The notes beneath the pieces were generated by a model. It saw only the letters and a list, made by a program, of their open reading frames with translations, was not told the DNA's origin and searched no databases. Shown piece by piece: positions 46,041-57,336 of a DNA stretch of 64,000 bases (position 1 is the first letter of the stretch; each line of letters begins with the position of its first letter). Origin of the DNA: Dryococelus australis (taxonomy: Eukaryota > Arthropoda > Insecta > Phasmatodea > Phasmatidae); NCBI GenBank assembly GCA_029891345.1, contig CM057000.1, positions 125,463,338 to 125,527,337 on the forward strand, given 5' to 3'. A program made the position numbers and the translations under genes.

Positions 46041-48830
46041 TAGTATGTGTGCTGGAACATGGAGCTATGCACAGCGTATAACCTTGACCGGCATTCAGCA
46101 GATACAGTACCAGCTGTTTTACTAGCGAACATTGACGATGACATACCACCCAAACACCAGGCAGCTTTTCAGCTGCTCCTTGAAAAAAGCAGTGACGTGT
46201 TTGCAGCACACAACGCCCTTCGTCGAACCACAGTAGCTGAGCATGCCATACTGCTGGTACAAGACAGGCCTATATACACATCATAACGCAGTTATTTACT
46301 GCACCAAGCATGCATTATAAAACAACAAATCTGGAAAAATGTTGAATAATGGTGTACGAGGAGGTTTTGTGTGGATCTTGAGCCAGTGAAACAAATGACA
46401 CGTAGCGCGTTACCACCATACATCAGTGTCAAAGATGCCCTCAGTTCCTTAGGACAAGTCAAGGCCATCTCATCCCTTACCGTTAAGAGTGGCTATTGGC
46501 AAGTCCCCATCAAGCTTGAATACCATGGCAAAACAACTTTCACAGCCCCTGATGGCAAGCATTTCCAGTTCTGCACCATGTCGTTCAGACTGAAATGTGC
46601 ACCAGCCACCTTCTAGGTGATGATGGTAAGAGTGTTGGACGGCATCATCGGAGAATTCACACTCACCTACCTGGACGACGTCGTAATATGGTTGGCAAGT
46701 TGGGAGGAGCACACACCACCTGTCACTCGTGCTCGAAAGGTTAGCCATCAATGGCCTCATGTGTGCAGCTGCAAAGTGTCACCAACACTGACTTCCTGGG
46801 GCATGTCTTTGACAAGGAGAGCAAAAAACCTAACCCCGAACAAATGCGGCTGATCGACGAGTACCCACCACCACATACACACAACCAGCTCCAGAAGCTA
46901 TTTGGACTAATAAATTGGCTCCGGGAGCACATCCAGGACTTTGTTGTCATCACTGCACCACTCACCAACCTGCTGTCAACCCAGCAGCGGTTTCAATGGG
47001 ACGGCCCCGCTGATGACGTCTTCCAGGAAATTAGTCATGTTTCCGAGTGTGCCCGACCTTGGCGAGGTACAATAACACAAAACACCTCTACCTGCAGACC
47101 AATGCCAGCCAACAAGGACTCGGTGCAGTGCTCTACCAGTACAGTGATAATGGCGAACGTCAAGTCATCGACTTCGCAAGTGCCAAGTTCGGACCAACTA
47201 AGCAGTGGTACGACGTCAACGAACGTGAATGTTTGATCATGCTGTGGTCCATCAAGAAGTACAGAGCATACTTGGAGTACCAGCACTTCACACTTCACAC
47301 TGACAACCACTGCTTAGTCTGGTTCCACACCATATGCAAGGCACGCAGCATGCTGACCCAGTGGGCATTGCTCCTCCAAGTCTACGACTTCATCATGGAG
47401 CATGTCCCGGGCAGCGAGAATCAGCTAGCAGATGCACTGTCCAGGTCACCATGCACCAAAGTCGTGGTGCAGGACGACACCGAGTGGGAGGAAATACTAC
47501 CACCAAAAATGCGGGAACCACTGAGTGAGGCAAGTCTTTACCAGTTCAACATCACTAACAATGACCTCACCATATGTTATCTATAACATGACGTGGTGCG
47601 AGTGCAGCTAGAGTGCGAATTCACTCGTGAACAGAAAGACAGTTGCGCCCATCAAGTTGTGGAGTGTTATGTGTGATATGTGGAGACTGTTTGTTCACCT
47701 CAGTGTTAGAAAGCAGGTATTGGGATACGCGCACAATAGCAATATGGTAGGACACCTAGTGATGGAGCAAACAATTCATAATGTGAATGAACACTTTTTT
47801 TGGCCTGGATTAACCAAACACGTGCACAAGTATATGCAACAGTGTAACAAAAGCAACCAGTTCAAAGCATGGCGAGCTGATGGTGTACAAAAGTAACAAC
47901 CCCGACTGCCCACTAAGTCCTTAGAGATGGTGTCACTCGACCTCATGGGCATGAGCTACGAGTGTTGCCAAGGTCCTGCAGACAGACTTCTTCCCCAGGT
48001 GGGGGTATCCAGAGAACCTCCTCACCAATAATGGCACAGAATTTACCGGCAGGATGTGGCGAGAATTGTGCATCCGTTGGGGAGTTCCGACACCTGAAGA
48101 CGGCAATCTACCACTTGTGTGCAAACTCCATGGAGCACCGCAACCAGGAGCTCAAGACCTGGCTGCAGCTCTGTGTGGGTGACCAGCACACCATCTGCTC
48201 GCTGCCCTCTTCACCCTCCATTGGCGCGTCCACGCCACCACCGGCAAGTCACCTGCCGATGTCTTACTGGGCCACCACCTCACACTGCCTAGTGAGCTTG
48301 ACTGCCAATGAGCAGAAACCAGTGGTGACACAGTCAGCGGTGATGGCCGACATGAACGGCGTTGGAGGAACCACCAGGAGGTACAAACTCACTAGTGAGG
48401 CTACATTGCATGGTGGCTGCAGACCACAACGCGACCACCACCTCAACTATGACCTGGTCAGCAGGTCTATGAGCGTTCGCATCTGTAGTCTGCAGATACT
48501 TCTGCACGGGCTTTGCAGTAAAGTAAAGTGGGCTGCATGTGGTAACCGGGCCATCGGATCCACCACCTACCTGGTCCAGCTTGGCCAGATGACCAGCAAG
48601 GTGAACCAGGATGACCTGCGCCTGACAACTGGTGACGTTAACAATGATGCCGCACCATGTGCAACAATGCTGTCGAGGTCCGGCAATCACCCACACAGGA
48701 GCCACTACAAGCGTCTGCAAACCCGACAACGCCTGGCACCCCCCAGGGACCATCGAGGCAAGAGCCCCATCATCGTGGACGGCACTGTGCCACCCGGCAT
48801 CGTTGCCCTCGCGCTGTGAGGACATATTTG
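46041..48830 (+). mobile_element. Ty3/gypsy retrotransposon, pol relic
   Basis: Pol domains follow in the usual order but in several frames: linker before reverse transcriptase (46,047-46,286), reverse transcriptase with SLTVKSGYWQVPI and YLDDVVIW, RNase H (QTNASQQGLGAVLYQ, ADALSRSP), integrase zinc finger (MVGHLVMEQTIHN, then CNKSNQ) and part of the integrase core (LLTNNGTEFTG). Gag, protease and LTRs are not seen. There are at least four frameshifts, a TAG at 46,614, a missing piece of the integrase core and Asn at the second catalytic Asp position, so it is inactive. Antisense to the host gene. Confidence 0.85.
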
Positions 48831-48839
48831 ATTGAACTC

Positions 48840-49250
48840 ACTTTGAGGTTTGGATTCCCTTCTTCTGTCAAGGATAATCCGCTTAGAGGAACCAAAACAC
48901 TTCTTTCCAACGTGGGAAGAACTACGACCCAGCCAGGCAACCATTCCACCAGTAATTCTCCCTCACCAAGATCACTTTGAATTTTAGTTTCCCAGGAGGA
49001 AATTCAACCTCTCTATCTCCTGCAATTACATTGTTATATTTCTCGTAAGAGGGAGTAGCATCAAAGTCATAAAGATCAACATGCAGCATAAAACCTTCTC
49101 TTTAACTGCTACTCACACATTATGCAGGGTACACACACAAGCAATAATAACACAAGTGTTGTTATATGCATCAATCACACTTCAGAACATGCTAATGCAG
49201 ACTGTCATAATTTTATACTGGGAGGGGGTGGAAGGCATTTAGAAATCGCT
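48840..49250. other. intron sequence, nothing recognised
   Basis: Between the gypsy relic and the SPATA7-like start exon; no repeat ends or coding remains. Confidence 0.4.
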
Positions 49251-49264
49251 AAATTTCAACTCAC

Positions 49265-49344
49265 CACTAGTGTTGAAAGTCATCAGTAGTGATGGTCGCA
49301 TGTGTCTCATGGTTGAAGAATGTTACAAATGCAAAACCGCAAGT
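49265..49344 (-). CDS. SPATA7: SPATA7-like, start-codon exon (CDS 49265-49310)
   Basis: The exon follows a strong acceptor (about nine T, then GCAG) and ends at a strong donor (GTGAGT). The ATG at 49,310-49,308 has A at -3, and an in-frame TAA lies 15 nt upstream within the exon, so translation must begin here. The first residues are MRHMRPSLLMTFNTS; the last base G forms a split GTG codon with the next exon. A second in-frame ATG three codons on is an alternative start. In another frame the exon reads GFAFVTF, which looks like an RNP1 motif, but that frame ends in TAG two bases before the donor, so I treat it as coincidence or part of an upstream ORF. Confidence 0.65.
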
Positions 49345-50277
49345 CTGCAAAAAAAAAATTACAAAGTGGAAAACAACACCTCCTTCAATATTTTATATAT
49401 TTGGTTCACATAGTATACAAAAAAAAAAAAAAAAACACACACAGAGAAAAAATCTACAATCTTAACATGAAAAAGAAATAGTTAATAATACTCATCATAC
49501 AACTTCTAGTTACAAAAAGTAATTCAAATATTCTTTCTGTACATTGCAAAATAACCTACCAGAGAACTTAAAAAAAATAGTTACGTTTTTAAAGGGTCCA
49601 AAAGAAAAATCCTCTCTGATGGCAGCACAACTTGTTGAGTTACCCTGAAATGATGTTTTTATTGCAGTTTTTAAAAACAACACAAAAAGTTATATGCTCT
49701 TGTTAAAGTTGTGCAGCTAAGAGGCATGCTGCTGTGTTCGCGGTGGCTTTATGTTATAATTTCAGTGATTTTGCGATCTTCTTTACAAGTGACATAACAG
49801 ATTTGAAGGAGAAATGAATCTGCATCTGATTTTGTTTCAAACTGCATTTATTAACTGCCTCTTTTGTCCACCATTTTATAAGATAGCATCTCTCTTTATA
49901 TTGTATCTCGAGGACTAAAAACTAAAAGTGGTGTTGTAATGGTATGCTACGGCAGGCCACAAAAACTTTCATAATTTATGATTTTCAATTCTTTTTTCAA
50001 AATAATGGAAATTTTTTACATACATTAAATATACACACATACAGGTGTGTCTAAATTCCCATTACACAATGTAAGGGCTTGTAGTGGGGTCCAAGACTGT
50101 TATGTTTTGCATAGAAACTTAGGTGCGGAAATGTACCGTTTCCCCACGACAAACAAAACATCACCACATCACATGTTGACCTCTCCCACATCTGCAACAT
50201 ACTGTACGTTGTTTTTCTTCTGGATCCACTTACAAGAAGGGCTTTATGTGACGACCAGTGATGTCTACACAAACACC

Positions 50278-50449
50278 CTACCTACGTACCGAATTCTGGT
50301 ACACACAATCACCAATACCTGGAAGTCCAAGATCAGCCGCAGCCATAAACTGCGCCAGCTGGTCTTCCTTTGATTCCACAGGGGTCTTGTAAATCAAGCC
50401 CTTCATGTGGCCCCACAGGAAGTAGTCTAGCGAAGTCAAATCGGGTGAT
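50278..50449 (-). pseudogene. mariner-like transposase, C-terminal fragment
   Basis: The frame reads SPDLTSLDYFLWGHMKGLIY, then KTPVESKEDQLAQFM, ending at a stop after NSVRR. SPDL-x-x-x-DYFLWG is the third catalytic block of mariner-type and related DDE transposases; LD carries the catalytic Asp. Only this end survives. Confidence 0.7.
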
Positions 50450-50459
50450 CCATCATTAC

Positions 50460-51280
50460 TCTTTATTTAACACTAAGTGCAATATTTAATGTCTATTTCA
50501 ACTCTAAGTAACTTCCTTCTTAATGTCTCTCTCTGGCTACAGTCATTTACACGTACTCATTATTAACACATGTTCAATCTATCTGTTGCCATTATTTATA
50601 ATGTCTTTCACTCATGCATCTAATCCAATAGTCCAGTCTGCCAGTCGCATCCTTCACTGCTTGATACTCGCAGTCGCAGACTTCTCTTATGCTGGTCACT
50701 TCTTTCGCTGCTCGTTCTATCACCCAGAACTCAGCCACTCATTCTCATATAACTCAATGCAATTCGCGGCCCGGAAGCCTGTCGCAATATTTATAGAGTT
50801 CGCCATGACCATCTGGAAGGTTCAACACACCCCGAGTCACACTGAGAGAACGAGGTCAGTAATCCAGAGCATTCTTCTGATAAATGCAGAAACCCATACA
50901 ACCAGGATCAGCAGCATGCACAGAAAAAGAGATTATTGTGTCTGCTCACATTTTGTAACTGATACGCTGCCACCAGCCTCCGTTTCGTACTGCCACTGCT
51001 ATGACTTTCTGTCCTCCTCTTTGCTTGCTTGCATGGGGTAGGCCAACATCAGCGGTGCGGTTAGCGACACATAACAATACAAATTACAAAGAAAAATGTC
51101 AGCTTAACACTAAAATTCTATGCCAAATAAACTGTCAATTTAACTTTTACCAGTATAACAAAATGTAATAAACATTACAAATGATACACAGTAAATACTG
51201 ATGTAGGAAAAAAAAATTAGAATGTCTGGTGTGTGACTGGAGTACCTAACGTGGCCGAAACAAGTGTGGTGAAAACAAAC
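50460..51280. other. no recognisable gene
   Basis: A 172-codon plus-strand ORF (50,523-51,041) has no motif and codon use like random AT-moderate DNA; I do not call it. Confidence 0.35.
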
Positions 51281-51840
51281 ATATAAAATCCATTCACAGA
51301 AAAGTGAGCACTTTTGAAAGCCATCTTGCTTGGAATAATATTAGAAAAATATTTTTAGCCTTGGACGTTAACTTCCAAGTATGGTGGAATATATGCCTAT
51401 ACACAGTCCTATTTATAACTTACATGGAAATATTTGTTTTAAAAACGTGGTTAAAGGATTAAAAAATTGCTGAAAGGGAAAAGTAACTACAGCATGAAAC
51501 CCTTGTGAAGATAGGGTTGCTATTATGAAATTTATTTATTAACACTGAAACCAGGTGATATTAAGGGATGAATTTCTGTAGGCATGCCAAACAATTCGGT
51601 CTCTGTAACATGCAAGTACCGATGTTGTCCTACCACATACCCTACATAGTAAAATGGGGGTTGCCACCCCTTCAAATAGTGAAAAAAGGGTCTTCATACA
51701 TCGTTACGTAAATTATGATCACGATCTATGAATTAACATTGCAAAACATAAAAAAAATGTCCTCTTGGTATGAAAACCATTCGTTAAATGGTTTGCGAGA
51801 AAACAGACCTCCAAGATAATAATCATTACATGGTATTTAA

Positions 51841-54143
51841 CCTAGGAATGCTGTAGTTGGTGCAATAGTATTGGATGGTATAAGCGACCATCATATTCCG
51901 GTTGTAGAAATTGGGATTGGCAGGATGAGAGAAGTGCAAATGGAAGAAAGGTTGGTGTGGCAGTATGGGAGAGACAAGAAGGGGTCAAATTTTAAGGTTG
52001 GTGTGGCAGTATGGGAGAGGAGACAAGAAGGGGTCAAATTTTCCTGAGAGACAGGTTTAAAAAATGGTCTATGGAGGAGGGTGAAGAGGGGTTGTGGAGG
52101 GAGTTTAGAAGATTATTGGAGGTTATGTTGGAGAAATTTGTGCCAATGAAAAGGTTACGGACTGGGGGAGATCCCCCATATTATGGACAGGAGATTTTGA
52201 AAATGAAGAAGAAGTGCAGAAAATTACATGCCAAGTGGAGAAATGAAGAGATGATAAGATCTAAAGAATTGATGAAACAAATGGGTAGGGAGCTTGAAAG
52301 GAAGATCAAACAGGCACAGAATGTATTTCTGGGAAACATGTTGGAAGAAGGGAAAGGCAAGGAATGGGGGAAATTTTTAGGAAATGTTAGGCAGTTAAGG
52401 GGAGGAGAGGAAGGGATCCCTCTGCTAACAGGAAGGGATGGTAGACATGCGACAAATGACCAAGAAAAATCGGAGATGCTGCAAGGACAGTACTTGTCAG
52501 TGTTTGAGGCAAAGGAGGGATGGAATAGGGGGGAAAACAGGGTTCGGTGGGTGTTTAGTGAATTTAAGATGAGGGTGTGGGAGATAGAAAAGGTAATTAG
52601 GGGTTTGGAGAGCAGTAAGGCAGGGGGACCAGATGGGATAGGAAACGCAGCACTAAAGTTTGGTGGCAGGGAGTTGGTGAAATATTTAGAAGTGCTGTTT
52701 AAAAAGTCCTTAGGATAGGGAAAGTTACCACAAGATTGGAAGGATGCTATGGTGGTACCTATACACAAGCAGGGAGAGGATAGGGGGAGGCCTGGCAGCT
52801 ACAGACCGGTGAGTCTCACATCAAGTACAGGAAAAGTAATGGAGAGGCTGGTGGTGCAGTATGTGGTGAGGGTTATGAACAATAGGAATTGGTTGGAGGA
52901 GTTCCAGCATGGTTTCAGGAGGGGATATACTCATGTGAGACTCAGCTGGCTGGGTTATTAGAGGATCTGGTGCAGGTAGTTGATGAGGGGAAGCAGGTGG
53001 ATGCCTGCTTCATAGATTTTGAGAAGGCATTTGATAAGGTGCCCCATAGGACATTGATGAGGAAAGTGGAGGCACTGATATCAGACAGGAGGGTAGTGGA
53101 ATTAATAGGGGACTTTCTCAGGGGGCGAAGGCAGAGGGTGAAAGTGGGGGAGGCAATATTGGAGGAAGAGGAGGTCACGTCAGGGGTACCACAGGGAAGC
53201 GTGCTCGGTCCTTTGTTATTTACCATAATCGTAAATGACATGGGTTTGGGGATTAGAAGAAAAATCAGATTGTTTGCAGATGATTGTGTTGTATATGCTG
53301 AGGTGGGAGAGGGGGGCAGAAATTTGCAGGCGGACATTGATAAGATATGGTTGTGGACCAGAAAACATAAAATGAAGATAAATGTAAGAAAAACTAAGGT
53401 AGTGAGGTTCACAAGGAAGACGATAATAAGCAGGGACATGTACAGATGGGAGGGACAAGAGATAGAAGAAGCAGCAGAATATAAGTATCTAGGGATTGTA
53501 CTGCAGGGAGACCTCAGGTGGAAAAAACAGGTAGAGAGGGTGGTAACAAAGGGAAGAAGGGCTCTGGGTATGCTGAGAAGGGTGCTGAATGGAGTCAGCT
53601 GTGAGGTGAAGGAGAAGGCGTATGGCACAATGGTACGGCCAATGTTAGAATATGCTGCAGCAGTATGGGATCCGTATGTGGAGGTGGAGGTGCGAGAACT
53701 GGAAAAGGTGCAGAGAAAGGCAGCAAGTTGGGTGAAGAGTAGGTGGAGAAGGCAGGGGCCGGATGATGAGGAAGAAGGGAACTATAGGCCATCAGTGATG
53801 ATGAAAGAAATGGGGTGGAGCTTATTGAAGGACAGGAGGAAAGTTGAACAGTTAGTCAGGATGTACAGAGTGGTGAATGAAGAGGGAGGATGGGGAGGGC
53901 TACACTGCAAGCTAAGTAAGGGGGTGTTTAGGGGAAGAGGAAACAACAGTGAAAAGCTTCAGAGGGTGTGGAGGAGAACGGAGCAGGGTAGGCAGTCCAT
54001 GCTTGTGAGGTCTGTGAGGGAGTGGAATGTGTTGAGAAAGGAATTGGTGTCTGTGAGAGGGGTTGGTAAATTCAGGAAGGGAGTGGAGGGGGAGTTGGTT
54101 GGGCCACCGGGCGGTAGCCTAATTGCGAGTGTATGTATGTATG
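51841..54143 (+). mobile_element. CR1/L2-type LINE copy 2, 5'-truncated
   Basis: Starts abruptly at sequence equal to 26,061 of copy 1 (late endonuclease) and ends in the same GTAT tail, the 5' truncation expected from target-primed reverse transcription. Very similar to copy 1 overall. It contains a tandem duplication (51,948-51,993 and 51,994-52,042) absent from copy 1, and lacks about 22 bp near the tail that copy 1 has. Antisense to the host gene. Confidence 0.9.
52011..52718 (+). pseudogene. LINE copy 2, region before reverse transcriptase
   Basis: 235 codons of the linker and N-terminal reverse transcriptase (RFKKWSMEEG, then SSKAGGPDGIGNAALK), ending at TAG 52,716-52,718. The same stop occurs in copy 1. 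The frame then continues as GKLPQDWKDAMVVPIHKQGE. Confidence 0.85.
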
Positions 54144-54148
54144 ATTAA
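52889..54148 (+). CDS. LINE copy 2 reverse transcriptase, 419-codon open frame
   Basis: Open from just before the palm to the end of ORF2. Motifs: IDFEKAFDKVPH, SGVPQGSVLGPLL, FADDCVVYAE with both catalytic Asp, KYLGIVLQGDLRW, then LEYAAAVWDP and a charged C-terminus. It is joined to the upstream part by a frameshift near 52,930, so a full ORF2 is not encoded. The long intact frame shows a recent insertion. Confidence 0.85.
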   Translation: MVGGVPAWFQEGIYSCETQLAGLLEDLVQVVDEGKQVDACFIDFEKAFDKVPHRTLMRKVEALISDRRVVELIGDFLRGRRQRVKVGEAILEEEEVTSGVPQGSVLGPLLFTIIVNDMGLGIRRKIRLFADDCVVYAEVGEGGRNLQADIDKIWLWTRKHKMKINVRKTKVVRFTRKTIISRDMYRWEGQEIEEAAEYKYLGIVLQGDLRWKKQVERVVTKGRRALGMLRRVLNGVSCEVKEKAYGTMVRPMLEYAAAVWDPYVEVEVRELEKVQRKAASWVKSRWRRQGPDDEEEGNYRPSVMMKEMGWSLLKDRRKVEQLVRMYRVVNEEGGWGGLHCKLSKGVFRGRGNNSEKLQRVWRRTEQGRQSMLVRSVREWNVLRKELVSVRGVGKFRKGVEGELVGPPGGSLIASVCMYD

Positions 54149-55542
54149 TATCTTGGAGGTCTGTTTTCTCGCAAACCATTCGTCGGAGGTTTTCTTATCA
54201 AGAGAACTTGTTTTCAAGTTTTGCAATGGTAAGTCATAGGCAGTGACCATAATTTACGTAACAATGTACAACGACCCTTTTTCACTGAGGTGTTTCATCA
54301 CACATAATTACCAATAAATGCATTTCATTATGGCCTTGGACTTTTGGTTTTGGATATGGTGAATGCATACACTGTGTTTATTACTCACATGGCAAGGTTT
54401 ACATTAACAAGTGGTGGAAGGATATAAATTGGTTGAAAGAAAAAAGTAACTAGTTCTTCAAAAGTGCTCACTTTATAGTGAACGGCATATCTATATTATT
54501 TCACTTGGTTCATATAGTTCATATAAATATACAGAATTAGAAAATAACATGTTTCATGAACAACAGCTTTTACTAAACTGAATAAATTTTTTAAATGTTA
54601 GATCTGATAAGGAATGTTACGGTTATCTATTCTAATCAAATTTCTACTTAATTCTTGGCTATATTTCATGACTTAGTTTTCTATCTGAATTTTGACATGT
54701 TTTAATTATTTGCATGTGTAGTTATTTTATGTAATACTTGTAGCAGTAACTTATAGTTTTGTTCACGTTCTGAAGGACTTCTGAGGTAAATATTTTGGTA
54801 TTCAAATTTGTATGTTTATTTTCACCACATATGCATTGACAATTTTATGTTCCTATCCAATGATCACACATTAGACAGTGACGCCTACCGCGTTCCCCTC
54901 CATTCAGACAGTTTGCCCGCTGCACACCATCTCCGCAGCGCTCTATGTATGGTTTGGTAGTGCGCTGGTGCGTCTGTGTGGAGCATGAGAATTATAGTGT
55001 GGTGCAGCCAGTGTAGTGCATGGCCAGAGTGGCATAGTACAACGCAGTGCTTCATAATACATAAGTGTGCAAATAGGGCATATTTAACAAAGGGCTCTAT
55101 GGCAGACGCCGAACAAAACCCCTATATGAGGGGTACTAATGTTATTTCATTAAAAGTGTTTATTGCAAAAATTGGTTTGTTTTCATATCACTTGTATCAC
55201 CTCCACCTCACCTTGCCTTTCATGCAAGTGTTTATTTGTTAAATTTATCATATAAAAAATGTTATTGAAGAGTTTTATTTGCAAGTGTGTTATGTTCAAT
55301 AATTGTTCCTGAAAATCGGGGTCAGGAAGTAGTTCTGCGCTGCCCACCAAGCCGGCTAGCATGCCACGCCGGAGAAAGTTAGTCATTGTAGGGCATCTCG
55401 AGGGTCCGGTCGCGTGTGTTTGTGCTTTGCGTCGCCGCACTCTGGGCGGCCAGCACTTTTTTTCACCAGTACTTTTAATCCACAATAGTTTAATTCTTGG
55501 AATCTTCTTTCGCTTAGCTGCCCAGAGACACCACTTCCTCAC

Positions 55543-55669
55543 CTTCTTCAGTGTTTGCATTGCCTGGGGAAGTATAATTTTCAGGTAATAGGATTTCATG
55601 GCCTTCGAGCCATTTCCGCAGTGTAACCTTTGTTGGCAGGTTAAGCCCAACACATGTGTAAGTGGCATC
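55543..55669 (-). other. exon-like segment of unknown origin
   Basis: A 127-nt open segment with acceptor ATCCTCCTCTAG and donor GTGAGG on the minus strand. It encodes DATYTCVGLNLPTKVTLRKW, then LEGHEILLPENY, which looks like genuine protein. No family recognised. Its phase does not fit the SPATA7-like start exon, so it belongs to another transcript, a lost gene or a transposon. Confidence 0.3.
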
Positions 55670-55749
55670 CTAGAGGAGGATTGTATCACTACGAGTAATA
55701 TTACGTTGAATTGAATTCACATGTTTTATTTTAATAATGCCTACGGGCA

Positions 55750-57300
55750 CTTAAGGGCATGGGCCCTCACTATTTCCGCAGAAATTTCAAGTGCTTTCTG
55801 TGCTTCTTTCAGTGTTTAAATGTTTGTGCACCATAATTTTAGAAATTTGGGGCATGTGTGCCAGTCCAAATAGGCCACCGCTTCATAAGCACGTAAGTTC
55901 AAATTGGTACTAATTCAATCAGAGTAGAAATTCCATGCAGAGGATTACACTACGGTGAATCGGCCCAACGATCCAGAGATCTTCAAAATCAGCTCTACCG
56001 CAGCTTCATCTGCATCAGTGTCAATGCCCGGCGCTTACCTGATATCACATTTGTCACATTTCCTAACCTGGAATCTTACCGTTCCTAAAATCTCCTCTCA
56101 AACTGCAATCATCTCGACGAGCGCCGTCAAAAGTTTACTTTAAATTTTATTTTCACTCCACCTGTAGTTAATGTGTATAATTGGTAATGTTTATGATATT
56201 TTCTCATGCTTGTAATGGTCAAATAGACAGTTTCATTTGGCAAGGAATTTGAATGTTAACTGGATACTTTATTTTCTCTTTGCAGTTTTAGTTAAGATGT
56301 ACTGAGCTAGGTGAAATTTTCTTTTATTACTATAAGTAAATATGTGAATATGGCTTTTGAACTCTTATGCATGTCTCGGGAAGTGAAGATTTCTGAGAGG
56401 CAGTTTTTAATTGTTGTAAAAGAATATGTTGCTAAACCCTTTAGGAACAGGGAACTGTATTCATGGTGAGCAGTTCATACTGCTTCTTCCTATCCTGCCA
56501 ACTGTCAAAGGACATCCACCACCTTACTGACGCCATAAACAACCGTCAGATGATTCAATTTTGGTAATACTATATTTGGGATTTTCCACCAATGTAATTA
56601 AGAATAAATTTTGTGCTAGGCCTATTACATTTTTCCTAATCGAACAGAAAAGTGGTTCTAATTAGAAAGAACTTTAGCTCTACAAAATTCTAGCAGTGCT
56701 TTTGAGCAAATTGAACTGACCACTTTGATACTGAATTAACGAGTAATTCTTTGCGAGTGGATGCAAAGACATGCTTAAATTTCTTTAATCTTATTCTGTA
56801 TCAGTGTTAGTAATTGTTTTTCTTTGATTGGTGGAGCAAAAGCAAATTATTTTATTCAATGTCATGAAACTCACCTTTTTTTTCTGCTTGGCCAATTCAA
56901 CAAAAAAATTATTTGTTTAATGGTTTCTAATAAACACTATCATTAATATTTTAACCCATTAATCATAGGTATTTTATGTTGTATTGAAGTGTTGTCCCGT
57001 GCGCATAGTTTTACTGGACATAACTTCTGTTCATATCTTGTCTACGTTCTGTTTTAACCACTTCCTGGAAATTAAATGTAAAATGCTTACATTTTACTCA
57101 CCTGTTTTACTTGTTGCAAGTATTTGGTGAAATGCAATTTATTTAATATTTTCATATTCTTGAAAAAGTTTCGACACTTGTAATTTTTCACATACAGCCT
57201 CCTATGTACATACTCACTCAACACACTTTTTGGCTCATTCTTTTCTCATACAGTTTCAGAGTTAATGCCAATGTTGTTCCTGAGGGTGACTGAAAGTGTT
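55750..57300. other. AT-rich sequence, nothing recognised
   Basis: Short frames without motifs; no inverted ends seen. Confidence 0.4.
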
Positions 57301-57336
57301 TTCATATTGTCGTGTTTTCATATTGTTGTGCTTCAG

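Larger units (their letters stand above)
1825..49344 (-). other. SPATA7: SPATA7-like host gene, span of nine recognised coding exons
   Basis: Nine minus-strand exons with AG/GT borders join to 46+220+85+174+183+77+136+73+341 = 1,335 nt, an open frame of 444 residues. Junction phases (1,2,0,0,0,2,0,1) match at every join, which is hard to obtain by chance. Two blocks resemble vertebrate SPATA7 as I remember it: a block with FQPRILKSEA followed by a tyrosine/proline/basic stretch, and the conserved C-terminal block with motifs FIHEITEDVL, RGVF and LFQRHI. In vertebrates SPATA7 acts at the photoreceptor connecting cilium and binds RPGRIP1; a ciliary role here is inferred from that. Introns range from 73 bp to 17.5 kb and hold nearly all transposons of the window. 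An upstream exon must exist, because the start-codon exon begins with a splice acceptor. Confidence 0.8.
51282..54495. mobile_element. composite inverted-repeat element interrupted by LINE copy 2
   Basis: The outer rims carry the TATA-ended MITE tips (AAAGTGAGCACTTTTGAA at about 51,304 and its inverse near 54,465). The inner arms 51,680-51,829 and 54,145-54,288 are inverted copies at roughly 78% identity, sharing GGTTTGCGAGAAAACAGACC. The LINE lies between them. The left side also has a direct-orientation copy of a right-side segment (51,359-51,490 against 54,335-54,453), so the element had a complex or nested history before the LINE arrived. Confidence 0.7.

Noticed and set aside
48334-48825. 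163-codon minus-strand ORF
   Set aside because: It is a shadow of the GC-rich end of the gypsy relic, without any domain.
49265-49344. RNP1-like GFAFVTF motif suggesting an RNA-binding domain exon
   Set aside because: The frame stops two bases before the donor and no RRM remainder is visible; another frame gives a start codon that fits SPATA7 exon 2.
50523-51041. 172-codon plus-strand ORF
   Set aside because: No motif, no splice context and composition like non-coding DNA.
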